From Pedobacter ginsenosidimutans (GTDB taxonomy: Bacteria > Bacteroidota > Bacteroidia > Sphingobacteriales > Sphingobacteriaceae): DNA of 35,208 nt. Positions 9,601 to 17,663 of the stretch are shown piece after piece (the stretch's first letter is position 1; each line of letters opens with the position of its first letter). The position numbers were made by a program, and so were the translations under genes. The DNA lies in NCBI RefSeq assembly GCF_001442625.1, contig NZ_LMZQ01000031.1, positions 1-35,208 of the forward strand. Direction: 5' to 3'. The notes below the pieces were generated by a model, which was given only the letters and a program-made list of their open reading frames with translations, was not told the DNA's origin and made no database searches.

Positions 9601-10740
9601 GTTCCAAACACTTAAACCACCACCATCAGTCCCGATCCAAATGTTTTTGTTTTCATCTTCACTAAAGGAAAGTACAAAATTATTAATTAAGGAATTGCTT
9701 TTTAATGGATCATGTTTAATGGTGGTAAACTGCTCGCTTTCTGGATCGATGATGTTAATCCCACCACGTAAGGTTGCGATCCACTTTCTAGATTCGCGGT
9801 CTTCGTAAACCTGGGCAACAGAATTACTGCTCAATAAGCCCTTTTCTTTTCCTGCAGATAGGTAATTTGTTTTTTGATTTTTTGTATTGTAAACAGCAAT
9901 CCCTCCACCATCAGTCGAAATCCAGAGTTTTTGTTGCCGATCAAACAACAAACTCATAATATTCTCATTGCTTAAATGCTGGTTAAACTTGGTGAGGATA
10001 CTATTGGCTTTATCAAACTGAAAAAGTCCGTGCTCTGTTCCAATCCAGAGTGTTTGGTTAGTGCCTTTTGTAATGCATGTTACTGAGCGTACGGCAGCAG
10101 TTACTAAACGGAGTCTATGTTTATCATTATCATATCTGCAAAGCCCCACATCTTTTATAAAAAGCCAAAGGGTTTGTTGTTCATCAACATATAGAGCCTT
10201 TACAGTAAAATCGAAATTTTTGCCAAATGGGATCCGTTCTGCTATGCTGCTATTCTTTTCGAGCATAAACAGGCCTTTTTCTTCAGTAGCTACATAAACA
10301 GTTAAAGCCTTACTTATTGCTATGGAATTAATAGCATAACTTACTTCATTTTTTCTTCCCTTGTCTAGATAAATCAATTGGTGAAACTTGGAATCGGCAT
10401 AATCATAATAAGAAATGCCCTTTTGCGTACCTACCCAAACCTTGTTTTTCGCATCTCCATTCAATACCGTAATATGGTTATTTACTAATGAATGTTCATC
10501 TCCCCATCCATTTCTAAAAACCTTAAAATGATAGCCATCGTAACGGTTTAATCCATCATAGGTACCCATCCACATAAATCCAAAATGATCTAGGTACAAA
10601 GAGTTTACCACATTATTAGACAGGCCACTTTCTACACCCAAATATTTAAGGCGAATAGTTGTAGACTGGGCAAAACAAATACCTGCGCCCATCCATAAAA
10701 AAAATATGAAGCAAGCAGTTTTTTTCTGAATAAGGAACAT
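6697..10740 (-). CDS. Hybrid two-component system sensor histidine kinase/response regulator (HTCS)
   Basis: One-protein sensor and transcription activator for a carbohydrate-use locus. I start it at the ATG at 10740 (1347 residues) because it gives a clean signal peptide (MFLIQKKTACFIFFLWMGAG, ending FAQ); an upstream ATG at 10785 adds 15 poor residues. Order: signal peptide 1-25; about 14 Reg_prop propeller repeats (IWIGTDGGGL, LWISTDGGG and so on) to about 650; Y_Y_Y domain about 660-765; one membrane segment about 774-790; HisKA with NISHELRTPLTLI (His828); HATPase with DSGPGIP and GFGIGLYLAKNF; receiver with VIDDNPE and phosphoacceptor Asp1134 (VISDVNMDG); C-terminal AraC helix-turn-helix (about 1240-1340). 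The periplasmic propeller likely binds an oligosaccharide from the target polymer and switches on the enzyme genes just downstream. All kinase and receiver residues look intact. Confidence 0.96.
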   Translation of the reverse strand: MFLIQKKTACFIFFLWMGAGICFAQSTTIRLKYLGVESGLSNNVVNSLYLDHFGFMWMGTYDGLNRYDGYHFKVFRNGWGDEHSLVNNHITVLNGDAKNKVWVGTQKGISYYDYADSKFHQLIYLDKGRKNEVSYAINSIAISKALTVYVATEEKGLFMLEKNSSIAERIPFGKNFDFTVKALYVDEQQTLWLFIKDVGLCRYDNDKHRLRLVTAAVRSVTCITKGTNQTLWIGTEHGLFQFDKANSILTKFNQHLSNENIMSLLFDRQQKLWISTDGGGIAVYNTKNQKTNYLSAGKEKGLLSSNSVAQVYEDRESRKWIATLRGGINIIDPESEQFTTIKHDPLKSNSLINNFVLSFSEDENKNIWIGTDGGGLSVWNRKQNTFANYAKTSDPNSLTSNFVTSILNDAEHNVWVASFSGGIDRFNKTTGKFVHYNCYNTFKGVDDINIWKLYQDKQQNIWVGTTKGGALYRYNKIADKFELFDHNLKDIHSLFQDSKGRLWAGNYTQLIEIDPINKKHSYTKINFAIRAIQEDFNHQIWIGTEGGGLLLFDPETKKIKRYIQSDGLPSNSVLNILQDAQGNLWCSTYNGLSKFDVTHQSFKNYYATDGLQSNQFNYNAALKLANGNFLFGGIGGFNLFSPDSIKKNKRIPKMVLTDFRINNIPLDQDSGYNDISVVNLARIEIPFSAAVISIDYAAIEFSFQDQISYAYYLEGWDRDWNYVNKLSTAYYSRLNEGEYKLHIKSTDTEGAWSNNEKIVIIKILPPWYRTWWAYTIYLIIGSSLFYLFQTYRNRQRRLKHEVEITNLKMEREKDLNEKKLNFFTNISHELRTPLTLIVNPIKDIIHKKDPGQEKNDLNIVYRNSRRLLSLVDQLLLFRKTESENDALKIVRINLYKFTNEIFLCFNYLAKQNHIEYTFECEEEELDIYADKDKLEIVFFNLLSNALKFTPKGGFVKFSVKTLGMRVQIEVSDSGPGIPAHVGEKLFDKFYKVMSNESLKMGFGIGLYLAKNFVELHKGKISFRSNQGIGTIFLIDIPVGEPNLQQSGVFQNELTYVNELIAQEEEAENNDAESVGNLELLISDLHSILVIDDNPEIIDYIKHIFQDNFKIYKAENGTDGLKLCKEYLPDIVISDVNMDGLNGIELCKAIKEDSALSHIPVILLTGDPSPEVKLKGIEVGAYDFISKPFDKELFTAKINSIIKNRTNLQSYFYNEITLKSDAHKVSQEDKGFLQKCITIIEENLMEDSFNVKTLASDLGMSHSNLYKRIKATSGQSINGFIRFIRLRKAAELLINTNLNINEAAFRVGINDSKYFREQFQKLFKLTPSEFIKKHRKSFHKYYNINATT

Positions 10741-11036
10741 AGAGAAACCGTACCGTGGTATGCATGGCAGGAAACGAATATACATATTTTCCTAAAACTC
10801 AGCTATCGGTAATTGTTAGGATTAAATAGTAAAAATCGTAAGATTTCTCTTACATTAAAGATAATGCTATGTCCTATTCTTGATGTTTTCCACCTAATAT
10901 ATTAACTATTCCTCAACAATATCTACTCATTTACAGACAAAAATCTGTATTATTTATTATTACACATAAACGTGAAATGTACATTTTGAGACAAAAATCC
11001 TATCTAACAAAAATATATTGGCTTATTTTTGTTACT
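10741..11036. other. Intergenic region upstream of the HTCS gene
   Basis: About 300 AT-rich bases between the divergent HTCS gene and the small plus-strand ORF at 11037. I see no convincing TTTG / TAnnTTTG pair for the HTCS gene and no strong hairpin. A TAnnTTTG match (TATTTTTG, 11024-11031) lies only five bases before the ATG at 11037, which would give a nearly leaderless message, but no -33 element is at the right distance. Confidence 0.4.
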
Positions 11037-11219
11037 ATGACACATATTGATGCATTGACGCCCATCAGTAGATTAGAACAACTGAAGGTTGGCGATCTTA
11101 TTTCTGACACATGGGGCAGTTCTGGCGCCATTAAAACTATTGAAGTTTTAAAAGGCAGAACTTCTTTAACCTACTATTTCAGAATCAAATCAGGTAAACT
11201 GATTTTGGCTTTAAGATAA
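11037..11219 (+). CDS. Small hypothetical protein (60 aa)
   Basis: I prefer the ATG at 11037, which gives 60 residues beginning MTHIDALTPISRLEQLKVGD. An in-frame ATG at 10977 would add 20 unlikely residues. The pattern of alternating hydrophobic and polar residues (LISDTWGSSGAIKTIEVLKG, LTYYFRIKSGKLILALR) suggests a small beta-rich soluble domain. No signal peptide or motif is recognised. It stands alone, divergent from the HTCS gene. Function unknown; it could be non-coding. Confidence 0.45.
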   Translation: MTHIDALTPISRLEQLKVGDLISDTWGSSGAIKTIEVLKGRTSLTYYFRIKSGKLILALR

Positions 11220-11309
11220 CGATTTACCAAAATCTGTTCGCGACCTAAATAATCATATAGTCTACTAACTATTTGAGTCATTATTAGAATCCTTAAACTT
11301 AAATGTTCG

Positions 11310-11591
11310 CTATTTAACATCAGAGTGCCCAAGGTTCATGGTTGGGTTCACTTCATCCCGAATAAGCTGTTTTAATTCTTTAATTTCAGGAAAACGTTGC
11401 ACCTGCTTTCTATCGAAAATTAGTTTCTCGCTAACATGAACAGTAAAAACGCCCGATGTTTCACTCGGGATTAAAGTTACCCCCTTTACCTCGTCTACAA
11501 AAGTGGTTAAAATTTCTTGCGCCATGTAAGCCGAACGTAGCATCCAGCCACATTTGGGGCAATAAGTTATATTAACAAGTGGTTTCTCCAT
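11310..11591 (-). CDS. SelT/SelW/SelH (Rdx) family protein
   Basis: 93 residues from ATG at 11591 (an upstream ATG at 11615 adds only eight residues). The Rdx thioredoxin-like family motif is present: YCPKCGWMLRSAYMAQE, with Cys11 and Cys14 forming CxxC. In the selenoprotein relatives the second Cys is selenocysteine; here it is an ordinary Cys codon. Further family blocks are VTLIPSETSGVFTV, LIFDRK, FPEIKELKQLIRD and NLGHSD near the C-terminus. Role in the cell is probably redox, but the substrate is unknown for the whole bacterial family. Single gene, convergent with the small ORF at 11037. Confidence 0.88.
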   Translation of the reverse strand: MEKPLVNITYCPKCGWMLRSAYMAQEILTTFVDEVKGVTLIPSETSGVFTVHVSEKLIFDRKQVQRFPEIKELKQLIRDEVNPTMNLGHSDVK

Positions 11592-12052
11592 TTTTATTTT
11601 TTTACAAGGGTACAAAAAATATGGAGGGAAGGAAAATGGAAGACGTTAAATGGGTGCCGAAACCAATTAAGCATCTGCAAATGTATCTTCTCTTTTGTTC
11701 TTTGTTGTAAAACATTTCGTTATTAATTTCGGATTTAGCAAAAAAGCTGAACAAAATGAACTAAACAAGTTCGCTGCTTAAAATGTTGTCAAAAGAGAAA
11801 AGGGTAGCCACATCCATGTTTACCCCTTTCCAATTACTCCCGTGTTAGAGGAACTATAATTACATCGATGAAGCAATTTTGTTTGCTTTATCTAGATAAT
11901 CATACACCTTTAGCCTGAAAAACAGATGGAAAAATCGCTGTTTTTATTTTAGTTTTCTTTTAACCCCTTGCTCAAATTACCTCTAAATTTGTCTTTAATG
12001 GCCACTTAAATTGTACATACAGGCAGTTATTTTTATAAAAAAATAAAGCGCT
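11592..12052. other. Intergenic region upstream of the AHSA1-like gene
   Basis: About 460 bases with no credible gene. It contains a hairpin-forming stretch (AAAGGGTA at about 11799-11806 and TACCCCTTT at 11821-11829) and a TAAATTTG match to the -7 element at 11984-11991, with TTG at 11968-11970 (spacing 13, shorter than usual). That promoter would give an untranslated leader of roughly 55 bases for the gene at 12053. Nothing else stands out. Confidence 0.4.
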
Positions 12053-12472
12053 ATGGATCTTAAAAATACTTTAACTGCCAGTATTCAGATATATAAGCCC
12101 ATTAGTCTGGTTTGGAAAATCTGGAATGAGCCTGAACACATTGCCAAGTGGAATGCTCCATCTGATGAATGGGTCAATGAGAAAATTGAAAATAACCTAA
12201 TCGAAGGTGGAGGCTTTTTATATGTCATGGCTAAGAAAGATGGAAGCGAGCGTTTCGATTTTAGAGGAACTTACACCGAAATTATTGAGCATGAGCGGCT
12301 TGCTTATACATTAGACGATGATCGGAAAAGCCTAATCACCTTTACAGGAAACAACCCCGTTACGCTTACCGAAATCTTTGAGCCCGTTGCAAGCCTTGAT
12401 TTAACCATGCAACAGGAATTCTGCCAATCGGGGCTGAACCAGCTTAAAGCATATGCTGAGCAGCTTATTTAA
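12053..12472 (+). CDS. SRPBCC/AHSA1-domain protein
   Basis: 139 residues, cytoplasmic, of the START-like helix-grip fold (AHSA1 family, formerly DUF1801/activator of Hsp90 homologue-like). Seen directly: the N-terminal strand ASIQIYKPISLVWKIWNEPEHIAKWNAPS, then GGGFLYVMAKKDGSERFDFRGTYTEI and a C-terminal helix with GLNQLKAYAEQL. The family binds hydrophobic ligands or acts as a co-chaperone-like module; in bacteria most members have no assigned role. It is a single gene convergent with the PepSY gene. A weak hairpin AGTTCT/AGAACT at 12481-12497 lies between them without a T-tract. Confidence 0.88.
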   Translation: MDLKNTLTASIQIYKPISLVWKIWNEPEHIAKWNAPSDEWVNEKIENNLIEGGGFLYVMAKKDGSERFDFRGTYTEIIEHERLAYTLDDDRKSLITFTGNNPVTLTEIFEPVASLDLTMQQEFCQSGLNQLKAYAEQLI

Positions 12473-12522
12473 ATGGCTTAAGTTCTAATACAGAACTGGT
12501 TTCACTGCGGTTTAGATTCGAT

Positions 12523-13632
12523 TTACTTTGAGGTAAGAACAGGTTTAGCTTTCCGAGGCTTTTTCCTTTTCTTCCACCAGATGATAAAACCAGTAATCGG
12601 CAAACTTGCTGCAACCAAAGCCGCTAAAAAGGATAGAATTTTATTTGGCAATCCTAAAAGCCTGCCTGTGTGGAGATCGTAATTGGTGGCTTCTATTAAA
12701 TCGGCTCCGTTAAAATCTTTATACAGTTTAGCCCTGATCATTGTGCCTGTAGCTTCCTCATAAAAAAAAGTATTCTGGTTGCGTGCCCAGCGGTAGGGAT
12801 AAATCATTCTTAATCTCAGTTCACCTTTACCACGCAGCGAAAAACTAGTGGAAATAACACCAGGGTATTTAATTTTAGCCTCAGTATAAATTTTATTGTA
12901 ACGTACAGGTACCGAATCGATGTGTGTAGGTTTGGCTAAAACAATCGCTTTACCTTGTCCTAATTTGCTCCCGGTAAAAAAACTAGCCGCATTTTTCACC
13001 TCCTTAAAAGCAAAGTACAAACCACTCAAAGCAGTAACCAATAGCACAACTGATGCATAAAAGCCCAATACGTTGTGTAAATCGTAATTTAACCGTTTAA
13101 ACGAGGCTTTTCTTTTAATGGTTAAAGATTGTTTTAATAACCGCATTTGACCAGGAAACCAGAGTACCAGTCCCGTAATCAGCATCAGCACAAAAATAAC
13201 CACCGACCATTGCATGATAAACTTTCCTGTTTTTCCTAGCAACAGGGAGGTATGGATGTGCTCTACAACTTGAAGCCAATCTTCGCCTCCTTTTTTTACC
13301 AGGGTGGCATTATAAGGATTAAAATAATAAACAATACCTTTTTTGGTGGTAATTTCTACCGTTGCATTTGAAAACCCATCTTCAATTCTGATCAGCCTTA
13401 ACTGATCTTTGGGCGATAATTTTTCGAAGTTTGAAATGATATGATCTAAACCTACAAAAGGCTTCTGTTGAAGCCCTACGTAGCGAAAATCTTTTTGTGT
13501 AAAATCTCTGATCTCTTCTTCAAAGATATAGAGCGCGCCAGTTACACTAATAATAAATACCACCAGGCCAGTCGCCAGGCCGAGCCAGAGATGAATGTTC
13601 CTGATGGTATTTTTAAAATTTCTGTTCTTCAT
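12523..13632 (-). CDS. PepSY-associated TM protein (siderophore-linked reductase type)
   Basis: 369 residues with four clear membrane helices: about 17-38 (WLGLATGLVVFIISVTGALYIF), 140-160, 185-210 and 335-357, plus a periplasmic PepSY-like region between the first two. Conserved histidines sit at membrane faces (NIHLWLG, HIHTSLL, YDLHNVLG, YDLHTGRL), fitting a haem-binding ferric-siderophore reductase of the PiuB/FoxB kind. The ATG lies three bases after the TonB receptor stop, so the two are co-transcribed, and the pair is a common iron-uptake arrangement. The C-terminus is a basic tail. Reductase function is family-level inference. Confidence 0.9.
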   Translation of the reverse strand: MKNRNFKNTIRNIHLWLGLATGLVVFIISVTGALYIFEEEIRDFTQKDFRYVGLQQKPFVGLDHIISNFEKLSPKDQLRLIRIEDGFSNATVEITTKKGIVYYFNPYNATLVKKGGEDWLQVVEHIHTSLLLGKTGKFIMQWSVVIFVLMLITGLVLWFPGQMRLLKQSLTIKRKASFKRLNYDLHNVLGFYASVVLLVTALSGLYFAFKEVKNAASFFTGSKLGQGKAIVLAKPTHIDSVPVRYNKIYTEAKIKYPGVISTSFSLRGKGELRLRMIYPYRWARNQNTFFYEEATGTMIRAKLYKDFNGADLIEATNYDLHTGRLLGLPNKILSFLAALVAASLPITGFIIWWKKRKKPRKAKPVLTSK

Positions 13633-13635
13633 GGT

Positions 13636-15987
13636 CTAAAAAGCGTAGCCTAATGATAGGTTAAATCTGCGCCCATTCCCTCTCACATAATTTACATTGC
13701 TGCCATAAAACTGAGAAATGGCAGGATAATAAACTTTGTTCAATAAATTCTCTACACCTACCGATATTTTTAAAGGCTGTGTAACCTGATATACTGCTGC
13801 AACATTAAATAAGTTGAAGGCTTTTACCGGACCTTCGCCAATTAAATATTTACCTGCTGCATTGGTTTTAAAGCGATCGCGATTTCCTACACGCATCCAG
13901 TTTACATCTAAACTTAAGTTTTTAATACCTGAATATTTAAGGTAAACGGTGGTTTTTGATGGAGGAATACGGGTTGTGTTTAAATATACATCTTTCTCTC
14001 CGTTAAAATTACCATCATCATCTACATCGCCTTTTCCTTCTACCTGTGCGTAATTACCACCTATGCTTAAATCGCGTAGAACCTGATAATCTGCCTGTAT
14101 TTCATATCCATATACACGCTCTGGAATACGTTGAGAGATGTAAGTTCCATTAACTTCTAAAAGATTGGCGCCCAGTTTAGACGTGCTGTAATAGTAAGCA
14201 GCACTGAAATTCAGTTTACCTACGGTACTGCTAAAACCAGCTTCGTAGTTATTTACGATGATTGGTTTAGTTTCTAATTGCGATAAGGTATTGCTTTTTG
14301 CGGCCCTTAATACCCTACCCAGCTCGAATACCGAGAACGACTGTGCATAACTGATAAAAGGGTTAAAAAACTTAAATTTCGAATAACGTGCGCCAGCATT
14401 AAACACTAAAGCATTGTAATTTAATTTACCGCCCTGCACCGCTATACTCCCTGCACCGTTTGCACCAGTAGCCAGGGTATTAAAATCGTCTACATCAATG
14501 TTAATATTTTCTACCCTTAAACCGCCCTTTATTGTTAAATCATTAATGAAAGTTGCAGAAGCCTGTAAATAAGGTGCAAAGTTTACCATATTCATGTTAG
14601 GTACCCATAAGCGGCCATCAGTTAAACTTTGAGCAGTTTTATCATTCATTAAATCCAAACCATAGTTCAATTGCATTGGTACCTGATCTGTAAGGTTAAA
14701 AGGTGTGTTCAGGTTTACCCTTGCACCCTTTTTTGTAGAGGTAATAGCCGATTGGCCACTACCGAAAAATGATGCAGAGTTAGAATAAATGGTATAAAAG
14801 TCCTGATAATATACATTGGCCGTTAAATCAGTTTTACCGAAAATCTGCTGATTGGTGTATTGTAAATTAGCATTATGGTTAAATCTTGTTCCTTCATCTT
14901 CACCCAATCTTGTTCCATAAATACCAATAGCCGGCGATTGACCGTAAACACCATCTTTGGTTAAATATTTAGAATGCTGCCTGGAGCTGAAATAATTATA
15001 CATCAACTGCAAACGCTGTTTTGGAGTAAAGTTATAACCTACTTTTACAAAACCATTGTAAGATTTAGTCTCGCCTAAACCATACTCTGGCGAAATTACC
15101 AAACCTTCTGCATCGCGGAAAACGCCAGTTTTTTCGAACATGCCGCTTACCAGATAATCGAACTTGCCTGTTTTGCCGTAAAGCTGTTGCGAAAAACGGT
15201 AGCCAATGGTACTATCGCCTTTTAAGTTTCCTGTAATTCCGGCTTGAGAATAACCTCCGAATGATTTTCCTTTATCTGCTTTTTTAGTAATGTAATTAAT
15301 CAAACCTCCTTCTGCACCATTACCATAAATGGCGGTAGCACCTTTAATAACTTCAACACGTTCTATAACCGAAGGATCGATACTGCGGATATCCCTTCCT
15401 CCTGCTCTTAATGGAGTAGATTGCGGAATACCGTCAATTAATACCAAAACATTTCTACCGCGCAAAGTTTGACCAGAGTTGCCCGTTTGATTGGTAGAAA
15501 AACCCAATCCAGGTACGCTGTAAGATAGTATGTTGGCTAAATTCGGACTAATTGTAGATTGCGTATTTAATTCCTTTGTGGTAAGCACCGTTACCGAAGA
15601 TGGTGTTTGCGATAATGATTCTGGCCTTCTGCTTGCCGAAACAATCACATCATTTAATTCTGAGCGCTGCTCTTTTAAAACAAAAGTTACCTGCGTTGTA
15701 TCGTTTGCAGTAACTGATACGGTCTGTTCCAGTTGATCATAACCTGTAATCGAAACCCTGAACTGTTGGTTTCCTGCAGGAACATCCGTTAACTTAAATG
15801 TACCGGTTTTACCTGAAGTGGTTTTAAGATTTTGTTTTTTAACCTGTATGTTGGCAAACGGTATACTGTTCCCTAACGAATCGATAACTTTTCCACTAAT
15901 TGTTCCCTTCCCTGCCTGTGCAAAGAGGGTAATAGTGGATAACATAATAAGAGCAGTGGCGAAAAATTTTATGTATTGGTGTTTCAT
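13636..15987 (-). CDS. TonB-dependent siderophore receptor
   Basis: Outer-membrane transporter, probably for a ferric siderophore. I start at the ATG at 15987 (783 residues), which gives a signal peptide MKHQYIKFFATALIMLST ending LFAQ; an ATG ten codons upstream is unlikely. Domains: carboxypeptidase-D regulatory-like beta-sandwich about 28-105 (GTISGKVIDSLGNSIPFANI), plug about 115-230 (VLIDGIPQSTPL, RVEVIKGATAIYGNGAEGGL), 22-strand barrel to the C-terminal Phe (LSLGYAF). It forms an operon with the PepSY protein gene and has a Fur-like palindrome upstream, both supporting an iron role. No SusD partner is present, so it is not a polysaccharide SusC. Confidence 0.93.
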   Translation of the reverse strand: MKHQYIKFFATALIMLSTITLFAQAGKGTISGKVIDSLGNSIPFANIQVKKQNLKTTSGKTGTFKLTDVPAGNQQFRVSITGYDQLEQTVSVTANDTTQVTFVLKEQRSELNDVIVSASRRPESLSQTPSSVTVLTTKELNTQSTISPNLANILSYSVPGLGFSTNQTGNSGQTLRGRNVLVLIDGIPQSTPLRAGGRDIRSIDPSVIERVEVIKGATAIYGNGAEGGLINYITKKADKGKSFGGYSQAGITGNLKGDSTIGYRFSQQLYGKTGKFDYLVSGMFEKTGVFRDAEGLVISPEYGLGETKSYNGFVKVGYNFTPKQRLQLMYNYFSSRQHSKYLTKDGVYGQSPAIGIYGTRLGEDEGTRFNHNANLQYTNQQIFGKTDLTANVYYQDFYTIYSNSASFFGSGQSAITSTKKGARVNLNTPFNLTDQVPMQLNYGLDLMNDKTAQSLTDGRLWVPNMNMVNFAPYLQASATFINDLTIKGGLRVENINIDVDDFNTLATGANGAGSIAVQGGKLNYNALVFNAGARYSKFKFFNPFISYAQSFSVFELGRVLRAAKSNTLSQLETKPIIVNNYEAGFSSTVGKLNFSAAYYYSTSKLGANLLEVNGTYISQRIPERVYGYEIQADYQVLRDLSIGGNYAQVEGKGDVDDDGNFNGEKDVYLNTTRIPPSKTTVYLKYSGIKNLSLDVNWMRVGNRDRFKTNAAGKYLIGEGPVKAFNLFNVAAVYQVTQPLKISVGVENLLNKVYYPAISQFYGSNVNYVRGNGRRFNLSLGYAF

Positions 15988-16015
15988 GCAAATTCTAAAT
16001 TTCGGCAAAGCTAGC

Positions 16016-16040
16016 ATTATTTAGACTTGTTAAAAATAAT
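16016..16040. promoter_or_regulatory. Candidate Fur-like operator between receptor and SDR genes
   Basis: An imperfect palindrome ATTATTTAGAC-TT-GTTAAAAATAAT lies 29-53 bases upstream of the TonB receptor start. AT-rich inverted repeats of this kind are typical of iron (Fur) boxes, and the downstream genes are iron uptake. Low-complexity DNA makes chance matches likely. Confidence 0.35.
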
Positions 16041-16149
16041 AACTCAAAAAAGATACCTACATGGTGTTTAATCATTCACCATTTTAAAATAAATAAGGCA
16101 TAAGATTTAATTTATTTGATATTTGCGTTAAACCGTTTGGAGTAAAAAA

Positions 16150-16938
16150 ATGTTGGAAACAAAGATGAAGTACGCACTGATAACCGGAGCCAGTAAAGGT
16201 ATTGGCAAATCTATGGCCATCGCGCTGGCCAGGAGAAAAATCAACTTGTTGCTTATTGCCCGCTCAGCTAACGAATTAATTTCTTTACAAACGGAGATTA
16301 AAAATCAATATAGTGTTGAAGTAGATATCTTGTCAATTGATCTTAGCCAGGCCCAAGCCCCAAAAGCAGTATACAACTGGATAACAGAAAAAAATTACGC
16401 CGTTAATATCCTGATTAATAATGCAGGTTATGGATTGTGGGGAAAATTTGAAGAACTGGATTTAAGTGCCCAGTTAGAAATGTGTCAATTAAACATGACT
16501 ACTGTAACTTCATTGTGCCATTTATTACTTCCAATCCTTTCAACAGAAAAAAAAGCTTATATACTTAACGTTTGCAGTACTGCAGCCTACCAGGCGGTAC
16601 CAACTTTGGCCATTTATTCGGCAACTAAAGCTTTTGTTTTATCTTTTACCAGGGCTTTGAGGTTCGAGCTTAAAGATGGTCCTGTTTCGGTTAGCTGCCT
16701 AAGCCCTGGCCCTGTTGATACTGGTTTTGCCCATCGGGCCGGACTGGACGCCTTTAACAAAATGGCTGAAAAGTTTAACATGAGACCTGATGAGGTGGCT
16801 GAAATCGCGTTAAAAGGAATGTTTGCCAAAAAATCTGAAATTATTCCTGGTTTTACCAATATCATCAGTGTATATGCCAACAGGATCCTGCCAAAGGGAT
16901 TTATCGAAAAAATGGCCGCAGGGATTTACAAGACTTGA
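16150..16938 (+). CDS. SDR family NAD(P)-dependent oxidoreductase
   Basis: 262 residues (or 257 if the in-frame ATG at 16165 is used; the first gives five extra polar residues). Classical short-chain dehydrogenase: cofactor motif TGASKGIG at 12-19, NNAG at 90-93, catalytic Ser143, Tyr156 and Lys160 (YSATK), and SPGPVDTGF after the active site. The family reduces or oxidises small alcohols and carbonyls in the cytoplasm; the DltE/YqjQ-like type is the nearest in general form. It is divergent from the receptor gene and shares the promoter region 15988-16149. Substrate unknown. Confidence 0.92.
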   Translation: MLETKMKYALITGASKGIGKSMAIALARRKINLLLIARSANELISLQTEIKNQYSVEVDILSIDLSQAQAPKAVYNWITEKNYAVNILINNAGYGLWGKFEELDLSAQLEMCQLNMTTVTSLCHLLLPILSTEKKAYILNVCSTAAYQAVPTLAIYSATKAFVLSFTRALRFELKDGPVSVSCLSPGPVDTGFAHRAGLDAFNKMAEKFNMRPDEVAEIALKGMFAKKSEIIPGFTNIISVYANRILPKGFIEKMAAGIYKT

Positions 16939-17460
16939 TAAGTCCGAAAGTTAGAGGTCTGAGGTCCGAAGTGTGGAAACCACATAGAAGCTCAAATGAG
17001 ATTACATTGGAAAACAGATCTTTCTACTGATAATAGACATAGTTTGTAAAATTGATTTGAAAATGAGCAGTTCTGCGTGCTTGGCATTTTTAGTCCCGCT
17101 TTCCATTCCAAGTCCGCACTCATTCTTCGTTTACGGGCTTTTCATTACATTCGGGTTTAGGAACAAAGGTGGGTACACTATACAACCCTAAAAATGAAAT
17201 ACTGTTTAGGCCATCTAGCCCCGATTGAAGCGCTACCCTGCAGCAAGGAGGCACGACGAAGCGAAGCGTATAAGCGGAAAATGGGAACAAAATAACCTAT
17301 TACTACTGCAATTGCGCTCCAATAGTAAAAATATATTTCATTTAAAATAAAGCTGAGTGTCGGATGGTAACATCCAACACCACAGATAAAAAACCGCTCC
17401 AATAGCATTTATTTGCGCACCTCTACCTACTGCAACTCCCTCCAAAAAAAATATTTTAAA
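16939..17460. repeat. Intergenic region with composite interspersed-repeat remnants
   Basis: No credible gene. It starts with short GTCCGAA-type near-repeats (16943-16970). The block about 17085-17150 (AGTCCCGCTTTCCATTCC, then ACGGGCTTTTC) and the block 17216-17275 (TAGCCCCGATTGAAGCG, CTGCAGCA, GGAGG) resemble the ends of an interspersed element I recall from Pedobacter and Flavobacterium. CTGCAGCA followed by GGAGG is shared with the element at 32576-32703. A minus-strand reading frame of 76 codons through here lacks protein character. Confidence 0.4.
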
Positions 17461-17478
17461 AAATTTCAAATAAAATTC

Positions 17479-17507
17479 TTTGGAATATTAAAAATATGTT
17501 ACGTTTG
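17479..17507 (+). promoter_or_regulatory. Consensus Bacteroidota promoter of the PhyH operon
   Basis: TTTG at 17479-17482, 17 bases, then TACGTTTG at 17500-17507: a full match to the Bacteroidota sigma pattern TTTG-N17-23-TAnnTTTG. The expected transcription start, near 17513, lies about 20 bases before the leader peptide ATG and 150 bases before the PhyH ATG. Confidence 0.75.
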
Positions 17508-17534
17508 TATTAAATACTACTAATTCTATAGACT

Positions 17535-17615
17535 ATGTCGAATAAAACAAACACGTTTTATTTTCCTCCAGTACCGAACCACTCGCCAATGCGAATGTGC
17601 TGTTGCTGCGCATAA
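17535..17615 (+). CDS. Cysteine-tract leader peptide (26 aa), putative attenuator
   Basis: Short ORF, ATG at 17535 and TAA at 17613. The peptide begins MSNKTNTFYFPP and ends MRMCCCCA, with four consecutive Cys codons (TGC TGT TGC TGC) just before Ala and stop. It lies between a consensus promoter and the PhyH gene, whose ATG is 48 bases downstream. A run of one rare amino acid near the end of an upstream ORF is the hallmark of amino-acid-sensing leaders; Cys-tract leaders are known in mycobacteria. The 48 bases after the stop contain no G at all and are C/T-rich, which suits a Rho-loading site exposed when the ribosome stalls or releases. No intrinsic terminator hairpin is seen. The mechanism is inference; the ORF itself is seen directly. 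Confidence 0.6.
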   Translation: MSNKTNTFYFPPVPNHSPMRMCCCCA

Positions 17616-17663
17616 CTCTATCTCCAATTTATCCTTTTTCCTAAATCTTTTAAATTTTTACAC

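Noticed and set aside
11024..11036. Leaderless promoter for the small ORF at 11037
   Set aside because: TATTTTTG matches the -7 element but no TTTG or TTG lies at the right distance upstream.
12481..12497. Terminator between the AHSA1 and PepSY genes
   Set aside because: Six-pair stem only, without a T-tract on either strand.
17178..17408. 76-codon minus-strand frame
   Set aside because: Runs through repeat remnants, with no family character and no promoter.
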